Assembly: GCA_002633005.1 (NCBI GenBank)
Contig: NMRA01000715.1
Span: 28,971-92,970, forward strand
DNA from: Phoronis australis
Taxonomy: Eukaryota > Phoronida > Phoronidae
Direction of reading: 5' to 3'
Length of the DNA stretch: 64,000 nt
The notes under the pieces are model-generated. The model had not been told where the DNA came from. It searched no databases and saw only the letters and a program-made list of their open reading frames with translations. How positions within the stretch are numbered: the first letter of the stretch is position 1; the number at the start of each line of letters is the position of its first letter. Shown piece by piece: positions 13,501 to 25,034 of the stretch. A program made the position numbers and the translations under genes.

Positions 13501-16500
13501 GCTCTCATAGGCTCTGTCTCATTTTAAAGTAGCCTTTTGTGCTNNNNNNNNNNNNNNNNNNNNNNNNNNNNNNNNNNNNNNNNNNNNNNNNNNNNNNNNN
13601 NNNNNNNNNNNNNNNNNNNNNNNNNNNNNNNNNNNNNNNNNNNNNNNNNNNNNNNNNNNNNNNNNNNNNNNNNNNNNNNNNNNNNNNNNNNNNNNNNNNN
13701 NNNNNNNNNNNNNNNNNNNNNNNNNNNNNNNNNNNNNNNNNNNNNNNNNNNNNNNNNNNNNNNNNNNNNNNNNNNNNNNNNNNNNNNNNNNNNNNNNNNN
13801 NNNNNNNNNNNNNNNNNNNNNNNNNNNNNNNNNNNNNNNNNNNNNNNNNNNNNNNNNNNNNNNNNNNNNNNNNNNNNNNNNNNNNNNNNNNNNNNNNNNN
13901 NNNNNNNNNNNNNNNNNNNNNNNNNNNNNNNNNNNNNNNNNNNNNNNNNNNNNNNNNNNNNNNNNNNNNNNNNNNNNNNNNNNNNNNNNNNNNNNNNNNN
14001 NNNNNNNNNNNNNNNNNNNNNNNNNNNNNNNNNNNNNNNNNNNNNNNNNNNNNNNNNNNNNNNNNNNNNNNNNNNNNNNNNNNNNNNNNNNNNNNNNNNN
14101 NNNNNNNNNNNNNNNNNNNNNNNNNNNNNNNNNNNNNNNNNNNNNNNNNNNNNNNNNNNNNNNNNNNNNNNNNNNNNNNNNNNNNNNNNNNNNNNNNNNN
14201 NNNNNNNNNNNNNNNNNNNNNNNNNNNNNNNNNNNNNNNNNNNNNNNNNNNNNNNNNNNNNNNNNNNNNNNNNNNNNNNNNNNNNNNNNNNNNNNNNNNN
14301 NNNNNNNNNNNNNNNNNNNNNNNNNNNNNNNNNNNNNNNNNNNNNNNNNNNNNNNNNNNNNNNNNNNNNNNNNNNNNNNNNNNNNNNNNNNNNNNNNNNN
14401 NNNNNNNNNNNNNNNNNNNNNNNNNNNNNNNNNNNNNNNCAATACAATTCTCATAAATTCAACTTGAAATGACCCCTTTCAATTTTAAACCATGCCCGAA
14501 GTACTCGAAAACAAATTGTTGTTAGGTACAACGAGGTTTTTTCCCCTGAAGTGGATCGTAAACATCTCAGGTGAGTTTTCCGCACACAGCTACTTTGGTT
14601 TAGAGCTGAATTTTAGCTCCCATACTACTATGGGCCGGGCCGGTCAAGGGCCAATTCCTGTTGTACGCACTACTTACAGCATTGGAATCAAACTGCTATA
14701 TATAGAGAAAACGTTTATTGGTATACTGGTGTGAATATTATCAGTGATTTAACCAAAAACTTCGAATTAACTAGACCCACTAATGTCTTTCTATGATGAT
14801 AAACTGATATCAAAAGGCCAAAATTGGCAATTTTCGGCGACCCCATGTTAAATACAAAATTTTGTCTAATTTTCTTCAAACTCCTACATTTCAATCTTGA
14901 TTATAGTGACATCTGTTGGGTCTATCGGCAACTAACCGCACATGAAAGGCTCGGTCGAAAATTATCGTTTTCTCACATGCACTTTCGGGTTTTTAGCGGC
15001 GATTCTACTGATCGAAGCGACAAAATAAGCCAAAACTTTGGCCATACCATGTTAAACATAAAATTTTTTCCAATTTTGCTGAAACTTGGCCACGTTTTTA
15101 ACAAAATACTTATCTATGTTATGTGCTATCGGCAAATGTGATTGATTCACAAATAAGACCCTCACGCTGTGTTTTCTGCGAATCCCATGTATTCTGAAGG
15201 GGGCTAACTGAGTGATTTTCGCGCATGCGCAGCTCACGGTTTCAATATTGCTGGTAATGTGGCTCTTATAGTCTCATGATTGTCACGTGTCCTTAAGCGT
15301 TTTCTTTGTTATTGTAACCTCGTTTTCAGTTCAGGCCACATAGTCATACGTTCCATTCAATTTGTTAATGTGCTCACATAAATATATTTAACAAGTGAAA
15401 TACCATATACATCAACCGAGCAGAATCTATACTTTGATACATGTTTGTTTGCAATATCTATAGGCAGTTTGTTATACGACTGCATACCGGAACTGAGATT
15501 GGATATTTTACAGAGAGTATGAGCCAGTGTGTATCATGTTGCCGTGTTTTCAATAAAGTACAATAGTGCATCATCCATGCAAGCGTACATACTAGAAACA
15601 ATAATAGACGTATAATTATTGACATTTTTCATCAATCTGTTTTTGTTGTTAGTAAAAGCAGGTGGTCAGATACACAATGTATGTTAGTTAATCAAAGCAG
15701 CTGGTCAGATATCCAATGTATGTTATTTAATCAATTGAACAGCTGCCCTCAAACTGCAGCAAGGGCTGAGTATATACGCAAGTTCTCTGTAATGAGTTGA
15801 AGGCATACGTATATCAATGGAGGCAGCAAGTTTGCCAATATTCAGGTCTTAAAAAGAGCTGAAGGCCCACCGGAGGGCTTTTCACCACTTGGTGATATTG
15901 ATATAAACCAAAAAAAAATGTGAGGAAAATTCTTGTTCAGTGTGTTGGCACTAACCAAATCAAATCAAACTCCCTCAACACGTTTAGAAAACCGCAAACG
16001 GTCTTATCGCTTCCGTTTCGCCTCTTTTTACCTTCCTCAAACAACAACGAATCAAATCGTCTGCCACCTTCTACTCTCAGTTTTTGACCTAATGATGTCA
16101 TCAAGTGACTCGAATACCAACCAATGAGCGAAGTGAATGCTTTAGTTCACGAGCCCACCGCTAGGTAAAAAATGAAAATGTTGGAGTGAAAGCGAAAAGC
16201 AAAATGTCAAAATTTCGTCAGCACGCGGTGCTGGTAGGGATGACCATGTGTAACCTCTCTTGAAATCTCTAGACGTGCGATGCTATCACTACTATGTCAA
16301 GGCTGTGTCCGGAAAATGTAATACACTAGCGAGTAAAGAAAGCATCGTAGTCTGATGCACGGCGTAAACATCCAATGACCTGCAGATTTCGTTTTTCTCG
16401 CAAAAAAACTATTCTACAGAACGCAGCCCAAGTGGTGGTAAACATTAACTATTACGAGCTTACCTCACCGGAGCCACAAAGTGGTATTTTTTTCTTTCCC

Positions 16501-19500
16501 TCTGGAGTTTGTTTGGCGGGAAAAACCACGTGAAGCCGAGATTCCAATCGAAGCCGCCCAGTTGTGTTAGCTCTGCTTTCCCATAGAAAAATTCGAACGT
16601 GTCGTCACTGATGATATCGATGACGGGAGTGACGCTTGTGTTCGGGTTATTCTTGATGACATCGAGAATGGGTGGCAACCATCCTTTAAAGCATTGGAAT
16701 TCACTATGAGGTGGCATCCAATTAGGCTTGGCAGAATTGTTGATTAACATGGCACAGCGCAACTCCCAATTAAGGGACTGGCGTACATAAGTCACGTGTC
16801 AGTGCATGAGTTTGAAAACTGTTCATGTTCTTATGCTCATAACAAAAATCATTCTTCGGTTGCATCTTGTATGGTTTATAGGAGGATTTGAGACTAGACT
16901 ACTACTATCTTTTGCAGCGGATCCAGCATTTGAGAATTTTAGGGGGGGGGGGGCATGGCCCCCTTGGCTCCCTCTGAATCCACCACTGCTCTGTGCCAGT
17001 AATGCTCTATAGTAAAAATTCGAATTACAAGAATTGGAACGTAGTGGACTTTGCTGGTGTGATTTTCCTGTCCAGATTTTCGTTCGTCAAAGACCTTTCC
17101 ACCTCAATACGAGGCTGGTTATCAGAAGATGATAACCCTTTTTACCTGGAGTACATTCACAGTGAGAATCAAGGAACGTCAACACGTCGCCCGTAGCAGC
17201 GGCAACCCCGAGTAGACGCGCTCGTATCAACCCTTCTCTTTTCTTTGCACGAATAATCTTCACAATTCTCAGTCGTCTCATATATTTGTCAAGCGGTTCT
17301 TTAGTATGTGCTGAAGTTTAGACGTAGACTTGCATTTTATGGATGAATGACTTGAAGGATTAATTCGCAAAACGACACAATAATATAATCATTCTATATT
17401 TTATACTGTCTTGTATTGTCTTTGATTTGGTTGGTCCCGGGAATCTGCTCAATGTTTTACCACTCTTCGACATGAAAGTCTTTAGTTTTTTGTTAAGGTT
17501 GCATTTGCGTTTTAGTGCTCACTATTCAACCAACCAAAGCTCGAGTAGCTTTCTAAACTTACACAGCGTTCAAATACTGTCCTGTCAAATGGCAGATCCA
17601 ACGTCAGCTTAACCGTCTGAAAAAATCACACGGGAACCGTCGTGTGATGTCGATGTTCGGTACGTGTATGGCTTCTCATCATCCAACCTCTAACCAAACA
17701 GTAGAACAACACGGCACATTGGACGACTTTGTAAATGTCGTTTGAGGTCGGTGTTCGATATGACTTTTTCATCCTACCTCTAACCAACCAGTAGAATATC
17801 ATGGCAGATAGGACGCCTTTGTAAATGTCATTTTACAGTCCCTAATATGTCTTCGGATCCGACGTCCTATACACGTTTTCAAAATATTCACATCGGAGCT
17901 CGGGATAGACAAAAACAGTTTTCGTATTTCCAAACAATTTCGAGTAAAGAAGGTTGCCAAGCAGCTTTCTCTTTTAGCAGAGTTTGTTAATGCATTTTAA
18001 ATTAGACCTCTTCATATCATTGGTTGGAGATGTCTACATTTTCGTTGATCGTACATTCATGCGCTGTGATAACTTATTTCCGGATTTTCTTGATGATGAT
18101 TTTTTGCCACAGGCAGTTTGGTGGTTTTTACAAAATTCACGTCCCCAATAAATGACAAAGTAACATTTCATTAGCTAAGACAGTATACCAAAACTCGTAT
18201 TGAGAACGTATATTCATCCACATTCACGTTGCGGTGTTAGCCGGCGGATGTCCCAAAACCGAAAAACTAGTTCTTACAAGTAATTTTTAAATAAACGGCC
18301 ATTAACAATTCACTTATTCACATTTACTTCACCATTTTCAAGGGCAAGGGGGCAGTTTTTGAAGACGTATAGTCGCAATGATCCGAGTAAATACCGTTCG
18401 AACGTCCAGCAAAACAGAAACCTTCCGCACCCTTTTTGTGTGAGTTGACCGTAAGTCGAGCTGTTCGCCATCTTGTTATGCTAAATGTCAGTGTTCTGTA
18501 CACTTCTCTATTTGATATGTCGCTATGACCACTGTGTGTCTTAATCATTCATGCACTTACATCCAATGAGTTTGAGAACAAATTTGCATTAAATGTTTCA
18601 AATTATCCACGTACTTGTGTTTTTTGTGACGTCACAAATACATACATTTGTATATCTCAGGATATCAATATTGGTTCATTATGACTGTCTTGGCGATGAA
18701 GCTCAGTCTAACTTTGCTAAGTTACATGACGTCAGAATATAGACTGTGGGAATTGCCTGAACAACTTACGTGCGTCAGAGAAGTCGTCGACGAGAATAAT
18801 TTCTTTAAGAAGTCTCTTTGGCGATCTATCTATCACACTATGAACGGTTCGCAGCAACACGGACCAACCTTCGTTGACGAAACAGATGATGACACTAGTG
18901 GTAGGCAAACTATCTATGTCGTCTTTTGTGTAGTTCTTGCACCTTTAGTGGAAAATTAAGAAAAATCTGTCAAAGTAAATGAAACTTGATTCGAAATTAG
19001 CCACTCTGAAAGTAATATTAGCCATTCATATTAGAAACCAACTGTTTCCATGGAGTCAATTTTGCGAGTTCAACGTTTTATCTTTAAAGGTGCAGTTCAT
19101 TTGCCTGTGTGACCTATTTAAAAATACGTCGCAAAAGCAAATGAAATGCACCTGTGACATTTTGAACTGAAGCCAAATTTCTGAAACAAAGAATCATCCA
19201 CTTTATGGCTTTCGTGGTGTTTCGTTTAGGAATATATATGTGATCAAATTGTCAAGAACTTTGTTTTAATACATGCATGCCTGCATTATGAATTATCCAA
19301 AAGTAAAAAAGAAATACACCTACTTTTTAAGTACAAGTTTACAAACGATTAGGATCAACGAGAATCACGTAAGCTATTCTAAAGCACACTGGGTACGATC
19401 AATTTGGTATAAGTAAGCCAAAGTAATCGTTTTTCCCTTTTTTAATTTGATGGAGATTCATAATGATTACAATTAGATTGCTTATTTCATAGCATTTCAC

Positions 19501-21171
19501 ATAGACTTGACTGCACAAAAATTTTATGCTTAAGCGATAAACTTCACGTACAGACTTGTGAGAGTCTTATTTCTGACAGTTTGTACCCTGACCATGAGTA
19601 CAGGCCTACATACGCTTTGTCCCTCATGTCTGGTAGTTTTCTGTGGAGCGAGATGCGATCACTGACGTATGTGTTGAAACCACTGCTATTCCAACCATTT
19701 TCATATTTTCTACGTTCTTCTGCAGACAAATCTTTGGCATTAATAACGACTGGTCGCCCGTATTCACCTGGATGAGCAAAAGCAATCAACAGGTGAAACT
19801 GTAAATTTCGCAAGAAGTTGTGTTTGATCGATTCTACTTACATGTACTGCAGCTGAGATACTTTCTCGTGTGATGTCAAACAACTCCAGGTACACCCGTA
19901 TACAGTAGTAGGTCGTGTGCCGTAGGCCGCAAAAGAAATATAAAATCACTTCTTTGACAACTTTGGGAATGAGTGAGGGTAGCAATTGTGTTTTGATGTG
20001 TTTGATATCACAACCCACTGTATTTTTTAAAGCAAAATGCCTCCATGTTTTATTTTCAAAAAAAAAAAATAAATTAAGGCTCACCCACACGAGATCGGGC
20101 AAAAGATCCTTTATAGAGCATGTTGTAACAATTTGCATTAAATCAACCCAACACTTATGTAAGGTGGTAAACTCTGGGCATTTTTAAGTGAACAAAAGAA
20201 AATCAATCTTACCGTTTCATTAATTAAACAGTCTGACACTTGTGGAGGTTTTCGCAATCCAAAAGGAACATCTTCAAATTTCAGCCTGTTTGGATTCTTT
20301 ACAGTGTTAATTGGAGTTTGGTTTTAAAGGAAAATAAATTTTCAAAAAAAGAAATTGATTGTATTGCCAATATTAAATGTTAAGAGAACTCGTGCCCAAA
20401 TCCTCCCTTTATTCCCCGTCAAACAACTTCGAACACCATGCCCCCCATGCTGATTAGACCCGCCTCATTACTCTCCCACCGTCATGTCCCCCAGTTCCGT
20501 GTCCTCCAATGTTCCCCAAGCTTGGTGTTCCATCCACCCATTAATCCAATTTGTGGGTGACATCTTATCGTGCCTCTGTCGTTGTCACTGCAGAGATTAC
20601 ATTATTACGTCATGTAATTTCGGTGATATTGCCCTTGAAATATTTACACAGAAACTGTTGCTAAGAGTTTTGATTTTTCAAATCTAGGACTTTGGCAGTT
20701 GCAGGAGAACTTTGATAATGAAGCCGTCAAACATGAAATATAAAATATTGCCTAACCTGGTGCTGTACTTTCAACTCCAGATTTCCTCGAAATCTGTTTC
20801 TTATCTACCACAGCATTTTGTTGTCCCCAACTTAGTGTTCGATCACGTTTCTCAGCATCTTTGGCAAATTGTTCAAACCCTTTTCTCACATTTCTTGCTC
20901 CTTCTACAAAGTTCGAGTCCTGAATCTGCTCTTTAACGAGCTTTCTGCGATATTCAATAATGGAAGATTCCTGCATTTTCTTTTTCAGCACAATATCATC
21001 TTGTTTCCACATCTTCAGATTGTGTGCAATCTCTTCATCTACCTTCACATCGTTCTTTTCTCTCTGTTTGTCTTCAACATTGAACAGCAGCAAGACTATG
21101 ACGATGAGCCATACGACGGGCATGTACAGGACCAGCTTGGTTAAGAATTTGCTCCTCGCACTTCTCGCCAT
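4378..21171 (-). CDS. GALNT: Polypeptide N-acetylgalactosaminyltransferase gene, 10 exons, 3' end missing
   Basis: Ten exons with consistent phases give about 598 codons. The enzyme family (GT27) transfers GalNAc from UDP-GalNAc to Ser/Thr and starts mucin-type O-glycans in the Golgi. Order seen: short cytosolic tail and signal anchor (about residues 12-30), a charged stem to about 138, the PGEYGRPVV entry motif, catalytic domain with SVIICF, VDDFSDA, the metal-binding DSH (about 295-297), SDDTFEF, WGGEN (about 405-409) and [10 protein letters not shown], then ricin-like lectin repeats alpha (CVD, NQVW) and beta (YCLD, QEW). The gamma repeat and stop were not found down to position 1, so the gene probably runs off the left edge. 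Typical members are 560-640 residues, so perhaps 40-50 are missing. The intron between exons 5 and 6 (about 6 kb) carries an N gap and a THAP transposon. The GALNT subfamily is not resolved. The call rests on recalled family motifs. Confidence 0.93.
4961..5065 (-). CDS. GALNT: GALNT exon 9: lectin repeat alpha
   Basis: The acceptor TTTCAG|ATA is at 5066/5065 and the donor ATCAA|GTAAGG at 4961/4960. It reads [18 protein letters not shown] and [10 protein letters not shown]. The Cys-Val-Asp (family CLD) and the Gln-x-Trp completed by exon 10 mark a ricin-type beta-trefoil repeat. 35 codons, phase 0. Confidence 0.88.
6806..7150 (-). pseudogene. Transposase fragment with CxxC segment (3' part)
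   Basis: Shifted relative to the THAP frame. It reads [39 protein letters not shown]. This resembles the KFIVF...LLxxCxxCG segment that follows THAP in Kolobok-type transposases of marine invertebrates (recalled, not searched). Downstream the match decays and the catalytic part is missing. Confidence 0.55.
7183..7683 (-). pseudogene. THAP-domain transposase fragment (5' part)
   Basis: The open frame begins [20 protein letters not shown] and continues [31 protein letters not shown]. This gives the C2CH pattern of a THAP DNA-binding domain (CVPAC, then VCGKHF), with the usual Trp after LRR absent. After about residue 100 a Ser-rich linker follows and the frame stops at 7183. The reading continues in other frames in 6806-7170, so the gene is broken. 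Confidence 0.75.
8628..8756 (-). CDS. GALNT: GALNT exon 8: linker to lectin domain
   Basis: The acceptor TTTACAG|GGT is at 8757/8756 and the donor GGGGAG|GTAATT at 8628/8627. It reads [20 protein letters not shown], then [15 protein letters not shown]. This matches the family's RxxLRxxLxCKSFxWYL linker. 43 codons, phase 0 on both sides. Confidence 0.94.
9462..9650 (-). CDS. GALNT: GALNT exon 7: PCSxVGHIFR region
   Basis: The acceptor TTTCAAG|ATT is at 9651/9650 and the donor GATTTG|GTAAGT at 9462/9461. It reads [20 protein letters not shown], then [19 protein letters not shown]. This closes the catalytic domain. 63 codons, phase 0 on both sides. Confidence 0.95.
9785..10140. repeat. Diverged tandem repeat of about 60 bases in GALNT intron 6
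   Basis: About six units follow a shared plan: AAGTCATACACAA, a short spacer, GGAAGG, TATGTCTTACGTAGTC and TGGTAAAGTC. Units differ strongly, so the array is old. It lies between exons 6 and 7. Confidence 0.75.
10286..10403 (-). CDS. GALNT: GALNT exon 6: WGGEN catalytic motif
   Basis: The acceptor TTTCAG|G is at 10404/10403 and the donor CAGG|GTATGA at 10286/10285. It reads [17 protein letters not shown], then [25 protein letters not shown] binds the donor and acceptor substrates in this family. Length 118 bases, phase 2 to 0. Confidence 0.95.
10557..12277 (+). mobile_element. Second TTAA-flanked THAP element, inside GALNT intron 5
   Basis: The left end reads TTTAAAAGAGAATGCACCC near 10557. 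The right end, reversed, reads TTAAAGGAGAATGCCACCC near 12277. This 19-20 base inverted repeat shares its TTAAAGGAGAAxGCxACCC plan with the element at 6408-7918. A frameshifted THAP domain lies near its left end. About 1.7 kb, clearly dead. It lies entirely between GALNT exons 5 and 6. Confidence 0.6.
10738..11022 (+). pseudogene. Frameshifted THAP domain
   Basis: One frame reads [28 protein letters not shown]. After a one-base shift near 10825 it continues [14 protein letters not shown], then [15 protein letters not shown]. Together they show the THAP signature (CxxxxC, FxxFxxxP, RKW, CxxHF). The shift and later stops make it a pseudogene. A weaker THAP-like CLYFTEEHF lies at about 11840-11880. 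Confidence 0.65.
13544..14439. other. Assembly gap of 896 Ns
   Basis: Unknown sequence within GALNT intron 5. The exons on both sides join in phase, so no coding exon is required here. Confidence 0.99.
14820..15140. repeat. Diverged tandem duplication, period about 220 bases
   Basis: CCATGTTAAATACAAAATTT and TCTATCGGCAA in the first half recur as CCATGTTAAACATAAAATTT and GCTATCGGCAA in the second. Overlapping open frames here show no domain. It lies to the right of the N gap in GALNT intron 5. Confidence 0.6.
15655..15732. repeat. 39-base tandem duplication
   Basis: Two units of AAAGCAG(G/C)TGGTCAGATA and CAATGTATGTTA, at 15655-15693 and 15694-15732, differ at only a few bases. Confidence 0.85.
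16464..16683 (-). CDS. GALNT: GALNT exon 5: central catalytic domain
   Basis: The acceptor TTAAAG|GA is at 16684/16683 and the donor GTGAG|GTAAGC at 16464/16463. It reads [48 protein letters not shown] and ends FVAPVR. Length 220 bases, phase 1 to 2. The Arg codon is completed by exon 6, about 6 kb downstream in transcript direction. Confidence 0.95.
16915..16988. mobile_element. Short MITE relic, same family
   Basis: Begins CAGCGGATCCAGCATTTGAG, contains a 12-base G run and GGCATGGCCCCCTTGGC, and ends GAATCCACCACTG. Only about 74 bases remain. No target duplication was seen. It lies between GALNT exons 4 and 5. Confidence 0.55.
17146..17310 (-). CDS. GALNT: GALNT exon 4: DSH metal-binding motif
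   Basis: The acceptor CTTCAG|CA is at 17311/17310 and the donor CCAG|GTAAAA at 17146/17145. It reads [27 protein letters not shown], then [21 protein letters not shown] is the DxH motif that holds Mn2+ in GT27 enzymes. Length 165 bases keeps phase 1, and the split Gly codon joins exon 5. Confidence 0.95.
17650..17835. repeat. Tandem duplication of about 100 bases in GALNT intron 3
   Basis: Two units share TCGATGTTCGG or TCGGTGTTCGA, CATCCAACCTCTAACCAA, CAGTAGAACAACA, GGCACATTGGACGACTT and TTTGTAAATGTC. The second unit has diverged moderately. Confidence 0.65.
18770..18942 (-). CDS. GALNT: GALNT exon 3: nucleotide-sugar binding core
   Basis: The acceptor CTAAAG|G is at 18943/18942 and the donor GCAC|GTAAGT at 18770/18769. 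It encodes [20 protein letters not shown], then [19 protein letters not shown] and [14 protein letters not shown]. These match the first Rossmann strands of the family. The usual FHNEAW or FYNEAW is FVNEGW here. Length 173 bases, phase 2 to 1. A plus-strand open frame over the same bases is only a shadow. Confidence 0.92.
19614..19767 (-). CDS. GALNT: GALNT exon 2: start of catalytic region
   Basis: The acceptor CATCCAG|GT is at 19768/19767 and the donor GC|GTATGT at 19614/19613. It reads [14 protein letters not shown], then [20 protein letters not shown], a signature of GALNT enzymes. Length 154 bases takes phase 1 to phase 2, matching exon 3. Confidence 0.93.
20757..21171 (-). CDS. GALNT: GALNT exon 1: start codon, signal anchor and stem
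   Basis: ATG at 21171-21169. Residues [13 protein letters not shown] precede a hydrophobic stretch ([17 protein letters not shown]), which is a type II signal anchor. About 108 charged, Lys/Glu-rich residues follow and form the stem. The donor is CCAG|GTTAGG at 20757/20756, leaving phase 1. The last codons, ESTAP plus one base, join exon 2 to make APGEYGRP, the usual opening of the GALNT catalytic region. Confidence 0.9.
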
Positions 21172-24100
21172 GGTGACTTGTGTATGACTGCGTGTATTAA
21201 ACGTTGGCCGATACGAGTCGCTACATCAGTTGTGATTAACACATTCAACGAACACGTTCCGATGTTACAAATCTCTGACATTAAAACTTAGAATTTGCTG
21301 CAGTGAATTGATGGAAACGTTTAGGAAATCTCAATCTCTCTTAAACTACGGCAACGTGTTTTGCAAATAGATTTAAAAATCCGCTCAATAAGTCAGTGAT
21401 AAGTAATTGTCATATCTAGTGACCATGGTAATACAAGATCACCTAACCTCGCTCCAGCCACCAACGCCCAGTTGGTCTCGTACATTCCGAAAACACAGTC
21501 AAGTTTCTGACTGTTTAGTCTTCCTTATTTGAATAGTCACGTGAAGTGACTTGAGTGATAGGTGTTGCATCAACGTTGAGATTGGCGAACTGGCATCAGC
21601 GCAGTATACGCTTATGGTAATATATTTGTAAATGTATTGGCGTTACCCAGCGTTCATCAACTTGGAATTAAAATTAAAAGATACATATCACAACGAGGGA
21701 CCAAACCGTGCCCTTGTTGCAATGGCTCGACGTCATTCGTATGACAAATCATGAACCAGAATAGTTCAGAGCCATTTAGTCTCAGCTGAGTACTGCCGGA
21801 GTTGCTAGTCTGTAGATCGCCCTAGAGGCAATTGTGCAATAACATACATGTATCAACTGTCATATCCGCATAAGTCTCGGGATAATCAATACTACAACAG
21901 ATTGAAACCGATTACGTATTTGTTACGTCAGCGTTTGACTGAAAAGAACTTATGAAAACGTAAATTCTGAACGATGTGAATCTATGAAAACGGACGATGC
22001 TCGTGTCTCGGTCATTTTATGTACATGTACTAGTACGGGTAATCTAACTAAAATACGTTGGGTAATGCGCGGCAATTTTATTTGCTCTTTGGTATCATCA
22101 AGGGGGGCGAGTTGCCGTGCAAATGGACGTTCAAGACCCTATTGACCGGAAACCTATATTGCAGTCAAATGAGGCCTGTGACCCCAACATGAACTTGCAT
22201 GTGTCTGTTTTACAAAAGTTTACGAGTAGTCTCAATCTACAACAGTTTGTAACATGGATATCTGTCCTGTGGCGGATCTATGGATGTTTTAAGATTGAAC
22301 CCCCCCACCAATAAATCACGTCTGAGCACAAACTTATCCTTTTATCGTCATTTTACAACGAGAAATACTGGCGGATTGATACTCAACTCGAGAGGAAACC
22401 GACTCCAATTGCTAAAAGTCTAAAGGTTGGGTTCATAACGTGAAATGATCGTGATAGAATCTCAGGGGTTACAGAGACTATAAAATTGACTTGCTTTTAT
22501 CAGCGATTTCAATTGTTCATTACCCAATCGGCTGTGGGGGCAATAAACATGATGATTACGCCTGGTCTTGCAATGGAACTACTTTTAAGTGAATAGTGAG
22601 ATGCCTTTCGGCGGCATTAAGTTTATGCAGTACAGCACTTTTTCGACATATTGTTTAGTTAACGAAATACTGTATATACAGAATTAGAAGGTTCAGGAAA
22701 GTCGAGACGCGTTATTATTACGTACCTGTCGTTTACAACGTTCGATCGTTCCAATATACTCTTTCTACAATTCGTTTTTAACGAACTCGGATACAAAACT
22801 TGTAACACATGCGTGTTTGTGGATGGTATAACCACCAAATAACTACATATATGTCGTGGTCGAACTGCCGTTCAGCATTGATCGTAATGTGGTGGTCTTA
22901 AAAAGTTCACGATAATTCTCGTGAAAAAAGATTGAATTTTGAAGCTGAAACTTTCAGTAAATTTTAGGGTCATTTTTGTGTCCAACTTCCTTCCAGATTT
23001 TCGCCACGACTTCCGACAAAAATCGTTAACTCTTGAAATTAGCGTCATTTTTCGTCCGATCTTCATTGGGATTTTCGCTTTACGACAAAAATGTATGTGA
23101 TTGAACACGGACGTCCGTCGCTTTCAATTTGAAACGGTAAAAAACGACGAAACTTTACAGATCACATGTGCTCACGACCCACGAGAACGGATTACTTTGA
23201 ATACTGTAGCACTGCGCAAATTAGACCGTTGCGGGATAATAAATTACTGAAATTTGTTACTTTCTCAGGAATTTTAACTCATGTTTAAAGATATTCCACT
23301 CTAATTTCTGTGTATTTACTTTGAAATTAGTAGTGTTAATTAAATTATCAACGGATATAAAATTCAAAACAAAGGAAACCGCTTTACCGCGTAGTAATAC
23401 TACAAATTACTTCAAACTCGGCTGATCTGACCGAAGCGACCTCAGCTAAAACTTCACCGAAATTTACGGAGAGAGCACGTTCGGAGGTCAACATTTTATG
23501 AAGATTTCAAATCTTCTATTAGTTTAAACCCATCAGAAGAGCGAAAAAGTGAAAGCAGATGAATTGTTTCGTTAGGCAACTCTTATCGATCCTAACGCGA
23601 TCAGCTAATGTGTATTAGCGTGAAATCGCATGTTACCGGCCAAACAAAGGTATGTGGTTTACACAGCAATTTCGACCGACCCGAAAATGAGGGCAGGATT
23701 TTCGGGCCGGTCTATCACGACCAAAAACGTTATGTTATTATTATTTCAATCTATTAACGCATGAATTTAAAAAGCCAAGTTCAGAAGACTTCCATTTCAA
23801 GTGTTCTTGTAATTCTGCCATCGAGATTGCCACCTCCACTCAAATTTTTATTATATATGTGGTTAAATCAAAAGGTGACATCCTTCCTACTCACTGCTGA
23901 AAATGAAAAAAGGAAAACTGTAATATTTTGAATTAGGCTTTATTATCTGTGATACCGGCACTGGTCTTTACATCTCGTTGGCAAAAAACAATTTAATTAT
24001 GCTAACAAACGGAGCTGAAAGGAATTATCTGATATGAATCAAGCAAAATTTTGGATGATTGACTGCCTATAGCCATTGCAATACACAGCTGTCTGCCTGA

Positions 24101-25034
24101 TCTGACATCACAGACCGTTATGCATTTGACTGTTCTGAGAATTGACTCTACTGAAGTTGGATAAGGTCTGCTGGGCTTGTGTAATTATCACATTGTGGGG
24201 ACAAGAACTGTCCTGTGCAACAGATTCACGCAGTGCTATTCTTTGTGTTGAAAAGCAGTTGTTTTGCATATCATGCGGCGTTGTTTGTTTGATTTTGCCA
24301 AAACGGATTTTTGGCTTACCAAAAAGCGCTACATGTCGTCCATAAAAGTGTTTTGGCGCCCCAAAAAGTGCGTGTGCACACCATGTCACCCTTAAAGGCC
24401 TCATTAGATAGAACCTGGGTCCCCTCCAGGCCCCCTTCCACACAGCCACTGCAACTACACGTATATCTATGCCGGGTAAGGCATTTGTAGGATAAGGATG
24501 TCACTTTCAGTTCACATTTAACGTTACAAAATTGCCACTGTCTCTGAGCATTCAATTGTACATATGGAGTGATATGAGCCTTCGAAGCCATTTTCATCGC
24601 CATAACTTTTAAAGTACAAATAACGCCGTGCGTTTTTTAAACATGATGACAACGCTATGAGTGCAAGGCGTGGGTCCTCGTTTTGTCAGTGTCTTGCTTA
24701 GCTTACTTGTTACCCATTTGTAAACCCGGCGTGTAGTTGAGAACGCCTCCCGAACATGTCCCACCTACATATGTATTTGGATGCTAGGATGCGGGTCCGT
24801 TATTTAGTGAGTTATCTGGATACTCCATTTGTGCAGGTAGGACTTATTATAGAGGAACATTCTTTATTTTCACACTGGGACTAAGCCCGTTTCACACTGA
24901 GGAGATGCCCGTAAGATTTGTTTCATTATATTTGTTATTATGACGTGGATCGACGTGGGGCCTCTGAACTCGTGGGCCCCGGCAAGTGCCCTATAAGGTA
25001 ATAAATCACTTTTCCGAAGGCCCATTACTCCAAA
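21172..25034. other. Upstream flank of GALNT
   Basis: Gene-free as far as I can see. It should hold the GALNT promoter and any 5' non-coding exon, but no convincing core promoter could be named. It holds the tandem pair near 22968 and an imperfect hairpin near 23680-23715 (GACCGACCCGAAAAT against ATTTTCGGGCCGGTC). Confidence 0.5.
22968..23100. repeat. Diverged 70-75 base tandem duplication
   Basis: GTCATTTTTGTGTCCAACTTC, then GATTTTCGCC and CGACAAAAATCG, recurs as GTCATTTTTCGTCCGATCTTC, GATTTTCGCTT, CGACAAAAATG. Confidence 0.6.

Noticed and set aside
13519-14472. Four open frames of about 300 codons on both strands
   Set aside because: They consist of Ns translated as X across the assembly gap.
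18648-18959. Plus-strand frame of 103 codons
   Set aside because: Shadow of GALNT exon 3, which is on the minus strand and fits family motifs and splice phases.
20869-21187. Plus-strand frames of 75-91 codons rich in Phe and Leu
   Set aside because: Antisense readings of GALNT exon 1.
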